64,000 bases of DNA, taken from Bacteroidota bacterium. GTDB lineage: Bacteria > Bacteroidota > Bacteroidia > Chitinophagales > Chitinophagaceae. The stretch covers positions 1 through 64,000 of the forward strand of contig JAEZGI010000044.1 in the NCBI GenBank assembly GCA_023416995.1, in the 5' to 3' direction. The notes below the pieces were generated by a model that ran no database searches, was not told the origin of the DNA, and worked only from the letters and a program-made list of their open reading frames with translations. Positions 1 to 8,625 of this stretch are shown piece after piece (the first letter of the stretch is position 1; the number at the start of each line of letters is the position of its first letter). A program made the translations under genes and the position numbers.

Positions 1-170
1 AGTTGTAACTGGGATGTAAATATTTCCTGCTGCCTTGATGATAATTGTAAAAGACGCTCCCACGCAATCTTAAATACCCCTAACGATCGAAAACCGCTCT
101 GAAAATTGATTTAACTTTCATGAATCGGACCGGAAAATCGTTACCACGAATTCAATAAAAACATTTTTAC

Positions 171-1199
171 ATGAAACTAACCGCTGCTTTTTTACAATTA
201 GGCGGTCATCGGTGTACAAGAACCTGGCTTTGTGCAGCATTACTGGTTGCCATCAGTTTATTCACCAGCTCATTTGACAACAATACGGAAAGGGAGCTGC
301 GAGCCAAACAAGTAAACATACTTATCCGCCAGATGGGTCATACATTACTGTTGCAGTCGGGTGATTCTGGTTCGAGGGTTTTACCTGTTACCGAGATCAA
401 AGAAGGTACTTTCCAATTAAGGTTTGCGAAGAGTTTTGTTTTGAGCCCCGATTCGATGATGGTGCTCGCGAAGAACTTGTTTCCCGAAAAATTGTTTCCT
501 TCAGGATATATGGTGACTGTGCATAATTGTGGTAAAGTGGGGATCGTTTCAGGCTTTATGGTAAACCATAACTCGCAGGATATTCTTGCCTGTAAGGGTA
601 GAACCTTACCGGCAGATTGTTACATCCTGGAGTTTACCTTCCCGGGATTGTATGATGAACAAGCTTTAAAAGCCGGTTTGTCACAGATGAGTGATGCAAA
701 TAAATCGAATACAGAACCCCGAACCTATAAAGCCAGCGGTTTAATATCCGGCAACCCAATTTTTTACGTTCTCTGCTGCGCGTTTCTTATGATCGGTGTT
801 TGCTTGTTGCTTCTCCGTTCCCGCAACACTCAACAGGTTACTGCAACAGCAAATCCTGATCTGCCTAACATACAGGAACCGCGCACTGACCTGCCCGCAC
901 TAGGGAAATACCGGTTCAATGTAAAAGGTCAATACCTGCTATCGGGTACCGAAATTATCACACTCACTGATAAAGAATGCCGCGTTCTGGAGTTGTTATA
1001 CCAGAACTTTGGCGAGCTTATCACACGTGATACATTAATGCAGGAAGCCTGGCTCAACGAAGGCGTTATTACAGGACGAAGCCTTGATATGTTTGTATCA
1101 AAACTGCGCAAGAAATTGAGCGGTGATCCTGACCTGGGTATAACGAATGTTCATGGAAAGGGCTACAAGCTGCAGCTATTTGAAAACCACCCTGCGTAA
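171..1199 (+). CDS. Membrane-anchored winged-helix transcriptional regulator
   Basis: The protein has 342 residues. A hydrophobic segment lies at about 18-34, a probable periplasmic region at 36-193, and a second membrane helix at about 195-216. The C-terminal part (245-336) is an OmpR/PhoB-type winged helix. It includes the LTDKECRVLELL helix and a recognition-helix-like TGRSLDMFVSKLRKKL stretch, followed by the HGKGYKL wing. There is no receiver domain and no kinase domain. The layout suggests a one-component sensor that reads a periplasmic signal and binds DNA while in the membrane, with the order of CadC/ToxR reversed. The periplasmic part has cysteines at 120, 141 and 150 that could form a disulfide. 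The ATG is preceded by an A/T-rich stretch without a Shine-Dalgarno sequence, as is normal in Bacteroidota. The ligand and targets are unknown. Confidence 0.85.
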   Translation: MKLTAAFLQLGGHRCTRTWLCAALLVAISLFTSSFDNNTERELRAKQVNILIRQMGHTLLLQSGDSGSRVLPVTEIKEGTFQLRFAKSFVLSPDSMMVLAKNLFPEKLFPSGYMVTVHNCGKVGIVSGFMVNHNSQDILACKGRTLPADCYILEFTFPGLYDEQALKAGLSQMSDANKSNTEPRTYKASGLISGNPIFYVLCCAFLMIGVCLLLLRSRNTQQVTATANPDLPNIQEPRTDLPALGKYRFNVKGQYLLSGTEIITLTDKECRVLELLYQNFGELITRDTLMQEAWLNEGVITGRSLDMFVSKLRKKLSGDPDLGITNVHGKGYKLQLFENHPA

Positions 1200-1236
1200 G
1201 TTCCGCTGTTATTAAAGTGATAGGTTCACTGGGGTA

Positions 1237-1752
1237 TTAATCACCTGCTATTGCAATTTGCATGCTGGTTCCCGAATATTGAGTGGTATCTGTATCAAAC
1301 TCCCTGATAATATTTTCCAGGCTATCGATTGTATGTCGCAACTCCTTGTTCTCTTCTTTATCCTGGTTTGCCTTGTTTGATACATAAAGTCCCCCAATTG
1401 CAATTAACAACAATAACACCGCGTTGGTCGCGATCGAAATTTTTTCAACGGCTGACCAGTATTTTTTCTTGCGTTCTCTAATGGCTCTCTGTTGATAGGA
1501 AGAGGTAGTATGAAAAGTTATTCCCTCATTTGTTATTCTGTATAATACGATCTTAATATTATAACTTTCATTTATCTCGGGATGAGGAATCTCCTTCATG
1601 GTAGCAAAACCATCTTTTACAACCTGTCCCAATAAAATTTGTAACTGCGACTTTATCTCGTCATTAAAATAAAAATCATACACCTGTTCATATTCTGTGT
1701 GGTGTTTGGCAAGTACAGCCAGAACCTGGTCGAGCTTTTCTTCCTGCGACAT
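1237..1752 (-). CDS. Small protein with one membrane helix and coiled-coil tail, function unknown
   Basis: I do not recognise a family. The protein has about 171 residues if it starts at the MSQEEKLDQVL methionine. An in-frame ATG 33 bases upstream (1785) would add 11 residues. The N-terminal half (about 1-95) is soluble and charged and resembles a small helical or winged-helix-like domain. A basic stretch (RERKKKYW) precedes one membrane helix at about 120-142. The tail (KANQDKEENKELRHTIDSL) is predicted to be a coiled coil. It stands alone between the winged-helix gene and the response regulator, with 205 non-coding bases on its upstream side. Confidence 0.6.
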   Translation of the reverse strand: MSQEEKLDQVLAVLAKHHTEYEQVYDFYFNDEIKSQLQILLGQVVKDGFATMKEIPHPEINESYNIKIVLYRITNEGITFHTTSSYQQRAIRERKKKYWSAVEKISIATNAVLLLLIAIGGLYVSNKANQDKEENKELRHTIDSLENIIREFDTDTTQYSGTSMQIAIAGD

Positions 1753-1990
1753 TGGAATGTGTTTGAATGATTCGTGAACAAGCAATTACCATCCTACGTT
1801 TTTACCCTGAAGCATTGTTTATGCTATTGAAGTTAACTGGTTTTGAAATCGTGTCAAAGAGGTTTTAATGCTTTCCACCACGAAAATATTGCCGATTACT
1901 CATCATCATTTACCGCGCGAAAGAAACCGATATAGTTTTGCCGCTCCAAACAGCAAATTGAAATTTGATTAAACGACCTGGGTGTTTCTG

Positions 1991-2683
1991 TTATGAGATG
2001 ATGAACCGATAGCCGATGCCTTTGATGGTAAGTATTTCAACCGAGTCATCAAGCTTTAAGTAGTTACGAAGTTTTGTAATATATACATCAAGATTCCTTG
2101 AGTTGAAAAATGAATCACTGCCCCATAACAGGTTCAGGATATCCTTTCTTTCAACTATTTTATCGCGGTTTTGATACAGCATCTTGAGCAGTTCACTTTC
2201 TCTGAAGGATAATTTCTTTTCATCCTGCCCGCATACAAGCACCTGTCGTCTTAAATGAAACAAATATTTCCCAATCCTGAGCTGATCCTCCAGGTTGTCA
2301 GTTTTTGCAACCTGGTGACGGTATCTCAATGCATTTTCAATACGGACAATCAATTCTTCCATACTAAATGGCTTGCGGATGTAATCGTTAGCACCAAGGC
2401 TGAACCCCTTGACCAAATCATTGGTCTGCGTTTTAGCTGTCAAAAAGATAATTGGAACATGACTATCAATTTCCCTGATCTCGCCTGCAACAGTGAAACC
2501 ATCCTTATTGGGTAACATCACGTCAAAAACACATACATCCGGCCTGGTTTGCAGAAAAGTATCTTTAACGGGTGAACCATCCGTTTCCATAATCACTTCA
2601 AAGTTTCTCGTCTCAAGACTCTCCCTTACAATTTTGCCAAGGAACAATTCGTCTTCGACATAGAGGATCTTAATTTTGTTCAT
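1991..2683 (-). CDS. OmpR-family response regulator
   Basis: The protein has 230 residues with the standard two-domain layout. The receiver domain (1-120) has the acidic pair E10/D11, the phospho-acceptor D54 in FDVMLP, and K104 in RKPFS. A winged-helix effector domain follows (about 132-228). The gene overlaps the histidine kinase gene by four bases (2680-2683), so the two are translationally coupled and are almost certainly cognate. The architecture is that of the RprY-like regulators common in Bacteroidota. Likely targets are the two flanking genes whose promoters carry a shared TTAAC-repeat element (4251-4293 and 8162-8204); this is an inference from position and motif type. Confidence 0.93.
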   Translation of the reverse strand: MNKIKILYVEDELFLGKIVRESLETRNFEVIMETDGSPVKDTFLQTRPDVCVFDVMLPNKDGFTVAGEIREIDSHVPIIFLTAKTQTNDLVKGFSLGANDYIRKPFSMEELIVRIENALRYRHQVAKTDNLEDQLRIGKYLFHLRRQVLVCGQDEKKLSFRESELLKMLYQNRDKIVERKDILNLLWGSDSFFNSRNLDVYITKLRNYLKLDDSVEILTIKGIGYRFIIS

Positions 2684-4209
2684 AGTCCTTTTGGTAGTGT
2701 AACAGTAAAGCTGCTTCCGGCACCTGGTGCGGTATTCACGTCGATATGACCATCATGTCTTCTTATAACATAAGCAACATAACTGAGGCCGAGCCCATAA
2801 CCCTTTACATTGTGTTGATTGCCTGTGGGTATCCGGAAAAATTTTTCAAAGATTTTTTCCCTGTATTCTGCCGGTATGCCGGGTCCGTTATCTTCTACCG
2901 AAAATGCAAGCTGGTGTTCCGCTTCGCGCAGACCGATCCTGATCTCCGGTTTATCTTTACTATACTTCAGTGCATTGTCGACCAGGTTATAAATCACGCT
3001 TGTAATATGAAGCCTGTCAGCCTTTACTAATACTGGCGAATTACTCAGTTCCATTCTAATTGCGGCCTTGTATTTTTCAAACTGTAATTTCATTGATTCC
3101 ACTACTTCTTCAATCACCATTTTCAGATCAAAGGTTTCTGCATTTAGCTCAATCTCCTGTTTTTCAAACATCGATAATTTAAGCACCTTATCAACGAGCA
3201 TGGATAAACGCTGTAATTCATTTGCGGAGATTGACAGGTATTCTTCGGTTCTTTTTGCATCATCAAGTGCATTAAAGTTTTTAAGCGCTTCCACGGCCAC
3301 ACTCACCGTGGCAATTGGTGTCTTTAATTCATGTGTGATATTACTGATGAAATCATTTTTGATCTTTGTAAGTTTTCGTTGCTTAATAAGGTTCCGGAAA
3401 AGTACCACGAATGAAAAAGTTGTCAAAGCTACCAGTAACAATGACACAAGTATTTGTGGAAGCATTTTCCTAAGCAGGTAACGATTCGTTTCCTGCAGGT
3501 GTAGCGCGAATTTCACTGGCTTGTCAAAACCGAGCCACACTTCATTAGCCGACTCCAGTCGTTCGCGTGGTTGGTTGGTATCTAAGTCCTGTACCGCTGT
3601 TTTTGTGATATCAAAAGGAATAAAAATTTTTTCTTTGTCAAGTGCAGCCTTAAAGTATCGGCTTACTTCAGGAACAGTAAGTGAGTCCTGGCCGAGATCA
3701 ACTCCCCGTAATACTTCAAATAATACGTCTCCCGATCTTGCAATGTTGAAGGTTCTATGCTGAAGCACCGCTGGAGGTATTGTGCCTGCACCGGCTGTTT
3801 CTGAACCAGGTAAAATGGTATCAGACGCGGGATCGGTGGGCCTTCTATGGAATATTCTTGTATATCCCCGGTTGCCAACAGCAACAGAATCCGGATGCCT
3901 GTTGCCATAACCAATAACCACTGTTGGCTTTTGGGTTTTGGAGGAATCCTGTAGCCTGGTTTTCACCCTGTTTATTACCCTGATCGCCTCCAACCGGTTC
4001 GAAACCGGTAGCCGAAGCGAAGTGTCTGAATTAAGACTGGCCGCCTGTGATTCAAAAACCGATTCCCTGAAAAGTACGTTGGTGCGGATGTTCAGTGTCT
4101 CTTTTTCTTCGTCATATGTTTTGTATAGGTAGAAGCCCTGGAAAAATCCAATTGCGCAAATTGCAAGTATCATTAAAAACGCAGAAATATAGATTCTTCT
4201 TTTGGTCAT
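2680..4209 (-). CDS. Sensor histidine kinase, partner of the adjacent response regulator
   Basis: The protein has 509 residues. Membrane helices lie at about 8-26 and 250-271 and flank a roughly 220-residue periplasmic sensor region of no family I recognise. The HisKA helix carries the phospho-accepting H293 in NITHELKTPIA. The ATPase domain shows the N box (YNLVDNALKYS), the G1 box (VEDNGPGIP) and the G2 box (GYGLGLSYV). There is no HAMP domain between the second helix and HisKA. It is transcribed first in a two-gene operon with the response regulator. Its start codon faces the GLPGLI-family gene across a 124-base divergent intergenic region that holds the proposed regulator-binding element. 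Confidence 0.93.
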   Translation of the reverse strand: MTKRRIYISAFLMILAICAIGFFQGFYLYKTYDEEKETLNIRTNVLFRESVFESQAASLNSDTSLRLPVSNRLEAIRVINRVKTRLQDSSKTQKPTVVIGYGNRHPDSVAVGNRGYTRIFHRRPTDPASDTILPGSETAGAGTIPPAVLQHRTFNIARSGDVLFEVLRGVDLGQDSLTVPEVSRYFKAALDKEKIFIPFDITKTAVQDLDTNQPRERLESANEVWLGFDKPVKFALHLQETNRYLLRKMLPQILVSLLLVALTTFSFVVLFRNLIKQRKLTKIKNDFISNITHELKTPIATVSVAVEALKNFNALDDAKRTEEYLSISANELQRLSMLVDKVLKLSMFEKQEIELNAETFDLKMVIEEVVESMKLQFEKYKAAIRMELSNSPVLVKADRLHITSVIYNLVDNALKYSKDKPEIRIGLREAEHQLAFSVEDNGPGIPAEYREKIFEKFFRIPTGNQHNVKGYGLGLSYVAYVIRRHDGHIDVNTAPGAGSSFTVTLPKGL

Positions 4210-4215
4210 GCTTTA

Positions 4216-4223
4216 CAAAAATA
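4216..4223 (-). promoter_or_regulatory. Possible -7 element of the kinase/regulator operon
   Basis: On the reverse strand this reads TATTTTTG, an exact match to the Bacteroidota -7 consensus TAnnTTTG. It ends only six bases from the kinase start codon (4209), so a transcript from it would have almost no leader. No clear TTTG -33 element is visible. The match may be chance in an A/T-rich stretch. Confidence 0.3.
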
Positions 4224-4250
4224 TACGAATCATTTATGCGGCTGTTCAGC

Positions 4251-4318
4251 CATTAACCTTAATTAACATTAATGCAAGGTGCTTTAACCTGCCGCATTGC
4301 CGGGCTAAAATACTTTTG
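4251..4318 (+). promoter_or_regulatory. Promoter of the GLPGLI-family gene with TTAAC-repeat operator
   Basis: A 43-bp element (4251-4293) carries TTAAC in direct repeat at 4253, 4263 and 4284, which places the repeats on one face of the helix (steps of 10 and 21 bases). After 17 bases comes TACTTTTG (4311-4318), an exact TAnnTTTG -7 element, and the start codon follows at 4334. The same 43-bp element matches at 38 of 43 positions, in the same orientation and with the same 17-base gap to a -7 element, upstream of the beta-barrel gene at 8162-8204. OmpR-family regulators typically bind direct repeats with about this phasing, and the adjacent two-component system is the obvious candidate. Confidence 0.75.
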
Positions 4319-4333
4319 ATTAAAATAACAATT

Positions 4334-5131
4334 ATGAAAAAATATTGGATGACGGGTCTTGCATTAACGATGTTGATGTCATTGCGGGCCCAGCAACAGG
4401 AAGGCAGGATTGTTTATGAAAGAACTGCCCAATTACAGATCCGCTTCCAGGGAATGGATGATGGGCCGGCAAGAAACATTCCTCAATCGCGCACAGATAA
4501 AATGGAGGTGATTTTCGGTAACAATAAATCGTTACGTAGAACCGTAGCTGATGAAACGCCTGAACCCACCAGTTTTGAAAACGGCGGTGTGATGATTCGC
4601 ACCTTTTCTGCCGGGGCCGATGATATCACCTATCATGATTATTCGCAAAGAAAGAGAATCGACCAGCGCGAGTTTGGTGGAAAGCGGTACATAGTGGAAG
4701 ACAGTATCAGCTCATTGAACTGGAAACTGACCGGTGAAACCAAAACGATTTTAGGTTTCACTTGTCAACAGGCAAAAGCCCAACGTATCGGAACCAGGTT
4801 TGGCAATACAATCGTGAATGGCGAACCGAAACGTATACAGGAAGCAGATACTTCAAACATCATTGTCTGGTTCACAACTGCGATCCCCGTTCCTGCGGGT
4901 CCAGAATACCAGGGCCAATTGCCGGGTGCGATCCTGGAGATTGATATCAACGAAGGGCGTACGATTTACAAAGCTGTTGAAGTCACCGAAAAATCTGATG
5001 CGGGATTAATAAAAGCCCCCAAAACAGGCAAGAAAGTGACCCTGGCTGAGTTTGAAGCTGAGCGGGAGAAATTGCTTGCAGAATTGCAAAAGAATAATGG
5101 CGGAAGAGGCCGGGTTATCAGGATGAATTAA
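4334..5131 (+). CDS. GLPGLI-family secreted protein
   Basis: The protein has 265 residues from the ATG at 4334. The longer open frame from 4202 would run through the promoter element, so the internal start is chosen because the signal peptide (MKKYWMTGLALTML, cleavage near RAQ/QQ) begins there. The middle contains the KTILGFTCQQAKA segment. The signature near the C-terminal third appears here as QLPGAILEIDI, a variant of the GLPGLI motif that names the family. Family members are exported proteins of unknown biochemical role, often beside TonB-dependent-receptor-like barrels. It converges with the beta-barrel gene at 5298-8105 and shares its promoter element, so the pair probably works together in the envelope. 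Confidence 0.85.
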   Translation: MKKYWMTGLALTMLMSLRAQQQEGRIVYERTAQLQIRFQGMDDGPARNIPQSRTDKMEVIFGNNKSLRRTVADETPEPTSFENGGVMIRTFSAGADDITYHDYSQRKRIDQREFGGKRYIVEDSISSLNWKLTGETKTILGFTCQQAKAQRIGTRFGNTIVNGEPKRIQEADTSNIIVWFTTAIPVPAGPEYQGQLPGAILEIDINEGRTIYKAVEVTEKSDAGLIKAPKTGKKVTLAEFEAEREKLLAELQKNNGGRGRVIRMN

Positions 5132-5153
5132 ACAGGATGTACAAAACATAAAA

Positions 5154-5187
5154 CGGCTGTCTCAAAGATAAGGGGCAGCCGATTTTT
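5154..5187 (+). terminator. Rho-independent terminator after the GLPGLI gene
   Basis: CGGCTG (5154-5159) pairs with CAGCCG (5176-5181). The stem is extended inward by TCTC/GGGG with two G-T pairs and is followed by ATTTTTAT. It lies between two converging genes. Confidence 0.7.
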
Positions 5188-5297
5188 ATCAGGGTCATTG
5201 ATGGGACCTGTTGTCGTTTGCAAGATTCTCGGGCATTGGTTTGTTTTGTCTGTCTTCAGAAGTCAACGACGAAGAGCCAGGTACAATCGATCGCAGA

Positions 5298-8105
5298 TTA
5301 CCTGATGATGCGTAAACCTGCCGGGGGTGCAACCGATGCGGTATTTTTACTTAAGCTATAGGTAAAACTTAATAAGAAATAACGTTTCAGGTTCGTCACC
5401 TTTTTATCCTCGATAAAATTTTGATTTGCATTCCGGCTTACGCCAACATTTTTATTCATCAGATCAAAGGCTGTAAGCTTCAGTTCTCCACGGTTATATT
5501 TCAGGAACAGTTTGCTGAAAGACGCGTTCCATAATGGGATACGCGTGTTAAACCCGGCGTTTTGTTGTTTGTTTATAGTGTAAGTGTAATTGGTGTTCAG
5601 GAAAAATCCTCCGGGTATATCCCAGTTAATATTTGTGCTGTATTCCTGGATAAGAAAGGTGGCATCCGCAGCAGTAGGGAGGGAGTAGTTAGTTGTTGAA
5701 TAACGGAATTCCGCTGCTGCCGAGATATAAAATTTGCTATTGAAATTTAAATCGATCTTCGCCTGGGGACCGAGGTTTATATTTTTTATTTCATTGGCTA
5801 CATTATTTATGAATTGTTTGCCGCTGTTATAAGCAATATCACTGCTCAGATTCAGCGTAGCCTTTACCGCCGGAACTGGGAAACCCCAACTTGCACGTCC
5901 GCTGACACCCGTAACGCCGTCGATATTAACAGGAATGGTTTGCTTCACCCCAAATTCATCAATGACATCATTGTTCACAATTTTGTTTTTTGTTTGATTG
6001 AGCGTAAGAAAAACAAAGAGGTTATTGTTTTTAAACGGGTTCACAGAAGCCAAATTCAATTGTACTGCGTGAGTGTACTCCTGTTTGAGATCAGGGTTTC
6101 CGGCCTTTATGTTCAAAGGGTCCGAAATATCGGGTACGGGTTGTAGTTGATCAATACGGGGCTGATTGGTACTGGTGGCGTAAGAGATTGTCAGATTTTT
6201 TTGTCTTGTAAAATTATATTGCACACGGGCATTCGGCAACAGGTTCTGAAACCGCTGGTGTAGTGTTGAGTCTTTTGTGCCGGCAATAATTTTTCCCTCA
6301 AGGTCAGCTTGTTGTGCATTCATGCCCACGGCGATGTTGAAGCCATTTTTGACTGCTCTTAATTTCAACCCGGCGTTTGTGTAACCATACTTATTTGCAA
6401 AATCATTTGTCAGAAATTTGTTCAACCGATCATATTTACCGGAGTTTTTATCGAGATCGTAAGTTGTTTTGACGGCCTGGCTCACCGTCTGACTTTTGCC
6501 AATATTGAATTCAAGCAATGTTCCTTTCATAATTGGTTCTGTAAGTACACCACGGAGATTATAGCTCCATAAATCACCCTGGTTGAAACTTACCTGGTTG
6601 ATGGAGTCTTTTCGGATCGCCGTTCCTGTACGTCCATAAAATTCATTAACTGATTGGAGTGAAGCGTTAGCTTCACTTTCATTATAGGAGGTCTGTAAAT
6701 TGACAGATAAGGTTCTGCCCTTCAATCGAAATTTCTTCCGAAACAACAAATCGTTCCTGAAATTAAAACCCTCGCTTTCTGACTGGTTCCTGCTATAACC
6801 TTCGTTTGTGGGAATACCGTCTGCCGACATCGTGCTGTAGTCGCTGAAATTGTAATTATCCGACTGCTGCAAGCCAAAGGAGGGAGATATCTTAATCGAA
6901 TGGAAAGAATCAATTTTTATATCAGCACCCAGGTTTAGTCTTACGCTATTGCTGGTATTTTGGCTGGTTGCATTTTGTTTATAAAAGTAAGACGAATCGG
7001 GTAGCAGGTATTCCCGCTCAATTTGGGTTTCACGATAAGGACTATACCGGTTATAAAACAGGTTGCTTGTAAAATCAGTATTGTTCCCTATGAGGTTGTT
7101 GTAATTAAGTCCACCTCCCCAAATTGTATTTATGCCGCTGCCATTACCATTCATACCCTGCAAATTTGACGCCGCATCATCTAAGGTAATTAACATTGAG
7201 CCACCTCCTTGTCGCATACGGTTCAGTTCACCCGAGAAGTTGAGCATATCCATGAATGAAAAGCCTTCAGCATTTGTGTTGTTGCCCATACCAATGGCCG
7301 ACAGTTGTCTTGCACCTTTAAACGAATTGATATTAAATCGTCCTTCATACGTGCCGGCCGATCCGCTACCTGCATTCACTTTGCCGAACAGTCCTTTTTT
7401 TTTATCTTTTTTCAGTTTCAGGTTTATAGTTTTTTCACTGTTGCCATCGTCAATCCCTGTTAATTGTGCGGCATCACTTAATCTGTCATAAGCCTGTACT
7501 TTATCTACTGCGTCTGCGGGGAGGTTGCGGGTGGCGAGTTTGGGATCGTTGCCAAAAAACTCTTTTCCATCTACAAGTACCCGATTCACTTTTTGTCCCT
7601 GTGCCGTGATTGTACCTTCTTTGTCTACCTTGATGCCAGGCATATTCTTCAGGAGCTGTTCCACATTCGCATTTGGCGGTGTTTTAAATGATCCTGCGTT
7701 GTATTGAACCGTATCTCCGATAAGGGTAACCGGCGGGGCCTCGGCGGTAACAGTCACTTCCTCAAGTATCCTGGCCCGGTCAAACATGTTAATCTTTTCG
7801 AGATCGATCTCTTTTGATTCAGGGCCGATTTCAAAGAAGCGGTTTTGGTTATGGTAATTAACATGGGTCAGTAACAATCTATAATCACCTGCTGCCAATG
7901 CATTAATTAAGAAAACCCCTTTATTATCGGTCATGGTGAATGAAACCAGCGATGAATCATTTTTCCTCAGTACCGTTACTGTTGCGCCTTTTACTGGCTC
8001 GTTGGTTAAAGAGTCATAGAGCTGACCGCGAACGCTCCCGGTCTTTTGTGCATTGGAAGAAGAACAAATCAATAATGACAATAGTATTAATATCAACGGT
8101 CTCAT
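5298..8105 (-). CDS. Outer-membrane beta-barrel protein, TonB-dependent-receptor-like
   Basis: The protein has 935 residues from the ATG at 8105, where the signal peptide (MRPLILILLSLLICSSSNAQ) starts. A methionine 10 codons upstream is less likely. A carboxypeptidase-regulatory-like beta-sandwich domain (about 22-105) is followed by a plug-like region (LLKNMPGIKVDKEG, VLVDGKEFFGNDP, LPADAVDKVQ) and a long Asn- and Tyr-rich barrel. This is the barrel family with N-terminal CarboxypepD-reg domain rather than a SusC: there is no SusD partner, and the chain does not end in the usual aromatic residue. It converges on the GLPGLI-family gene and shares its promoter element. The transported or bound substrate is unknown. 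Confidence 0.88.
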   Translation of the reverse strand: MRPLILILLSLLICSSSNAQKTGSVRGQLYDSLTNEPVKGATVTVLRKNDSSLVSFTMTDNKGVFLINALAAGDYRLLLTHVNYHNQNRFFEIGPESKEIDLEKINMFDRARILEEVTVTAEAPPVTLIGDTVQYNAGSFKTPPNANVEQLLKNMPGIKVDKEGTITAQGQKVNRVLVDGKEFFGNDPKLATRNLPADAVDKVQAYDRLSDAAQLTGIDDGNSEKTINLKLKKDKKKGLFGKVNAGSGSAGTYEGRFNINSFKGARQLSAIGMGNNTNAEGFSFMDMLNFSGELNRMRQGGGSMLITLDDAASNLQGMNGNGSGINTIWGGGLNYNNLIGNNTDFTSNLFYNRYSPYRETQIEREYLLPDSSYFYKQNATSQNTSNSVRLNLGADIKIDSFHSIKISPSFGLQQSDNYNFSDYSTMSADGIPTNEGYSRNQSESEGFNFRNDLLFRKKFRLKGRTLSVNLQTSYNESEANASLQSVNEFYGRTGTAIRKDSINQVSFNQGDLWSYNLRGVLTEPIMKGTLLEFNIGKSQTVSQAVKTTYDLDKNSGKYDRLNKFLTNDFANKYGYTNAGLKLRAVKNGFNIAVGMNAQQADLEGKIIAGTKDSTLHQRFQNLLPNARVQYNFTRQKNLTISYATSTNQPRIDQLQPVPDISDPLNIKAGNPDLKQEYTHAVQLNLASVNPFKNNNLFVFLTLNQTKNKIVNNDVIDEFGVKQTIPVNIDGVTGVSGRASWGFPVPAVKATLNLSSDIAYNSGKQFINNVANEIKNINLGPQAKIDLNFNSKFYISAAAEFRYSTTNYSLPTAADATFLIQEYSTNINWDIPGGFFLNTNYTYTINKQQNAGFNTRIPLWNASFSKLFLKYNRGELKLTAFDLMNKNVGVSRNANQNFIEDKKVTNLKRYFLLSFTYSLSKNTASVAPPAGLRIIR

Positions 8106-8136
8106 AACAGAAATTTTCGGGTGTAAGGTGTACACG

Positions 8137-8204
8137 CGAAACTATTTCCGTAATGTTATAAGGCAGGTTAACCAGCCTTGCATTAATGTTAATGAAGGTT
8201 AATG
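8137..8204 (-). promoter_or_regulatory. Promoter of the beta-barrel gene with the shared TTAAC-repeat operator
   Basis: Read on the reverse strand, 8204-8162 is the second copy of the 43-bp element. It differs from 4251-4293 at one base in the first half and at a four-base block before the last TTAAC repeat. All three TTAAC repeats keep their spacing. After 17 bases comes TAGTTTCG (8144-8137), one mismatch from TAnnTTTG, and the start codon is at 8105. Conservation of both the element and its distance to the -7 box argues for an activator site rather than a dispersed repeat. Confidence 0.75.
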
Positions 8205-8252
8205 TTCATGGTAAGTGTATCAAACAATCTTCAAAAAAAATCACCCCACTAA

Positions 8253-8284
8253 TTTGGTAGACTATTACCTTTGCTATACTTTCG
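8253..8284 (+). promoter_or_regulatory. Candidate promoter of the first SusC/SusD operon
   Basis: TTTG (8253-8256), a 20-base spacer and TACTTTCG (8277-8284, one mismatch to TAnnTTTG) fit the Bacteroidota housekeeping promoter. Transcription from here would give a leader of about 335 bases before the SusC start at 8626. Confidence 0.5.
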
Positions 8285-8625
8285 TATTTCATTAAAGGTG
8301 TTTAACTATTTTAACCAAGCCAACTTAGCATGAAACATTTGCACCTCGATCTCAAATCCCGACTGGCTCATAATGCTTCTCCAGGACCACCATCTTACCG
8401 ATGTTGTCATTAATCAGATTTTTAGGTTCGTTGTAGTGACGAATCGTTCCAGCTATATATACAAAAGGGCCGGAAACTGTTAGCGCAGCTCCGACCCGGG
8501 ACAAAAGGCTTACCAAGCGTGAATAGGCGTATTTACACTCAACCTCTTGTCTGACAAATATATTGTTTCAGCTCTATATTGTCAGGCAACAGGTTGATTA
8601 ATTCTATCAAAGTAATTAATCAATC
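8285..8625 (+). other. Long non-coding leader upstream of SusC
   Basis: This stretch has no convincing gene. Hairpins are visible: TTCGT (8427-8431) with ACGAA (8439-8443), and a CGGA...TCCG stem enclosing CTG...CAG near 8471-8493. The only small forward frame, from the ATG at 8330, is 27 codons with no recognisable product. I found no match to the core boxes of SAM, TPP or cobalamin riboswitches. If the promoter at 8253-8284 is real, this is a 5' leader that could be regulatory. Confidence 0.35.

Noticed and set aside
3068..3481. Open frame of 137 codons on the forward strand
   Set aside because: It is antisense to the histidine kinase domain, and its serine-rich product has no coherent fold.
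8285..8625. Known riboswitch class in the SusC leader
   Set aside because: No SAM, TPP or cobalamin core box could be recognised, so only an unexplained structured leader is reported.
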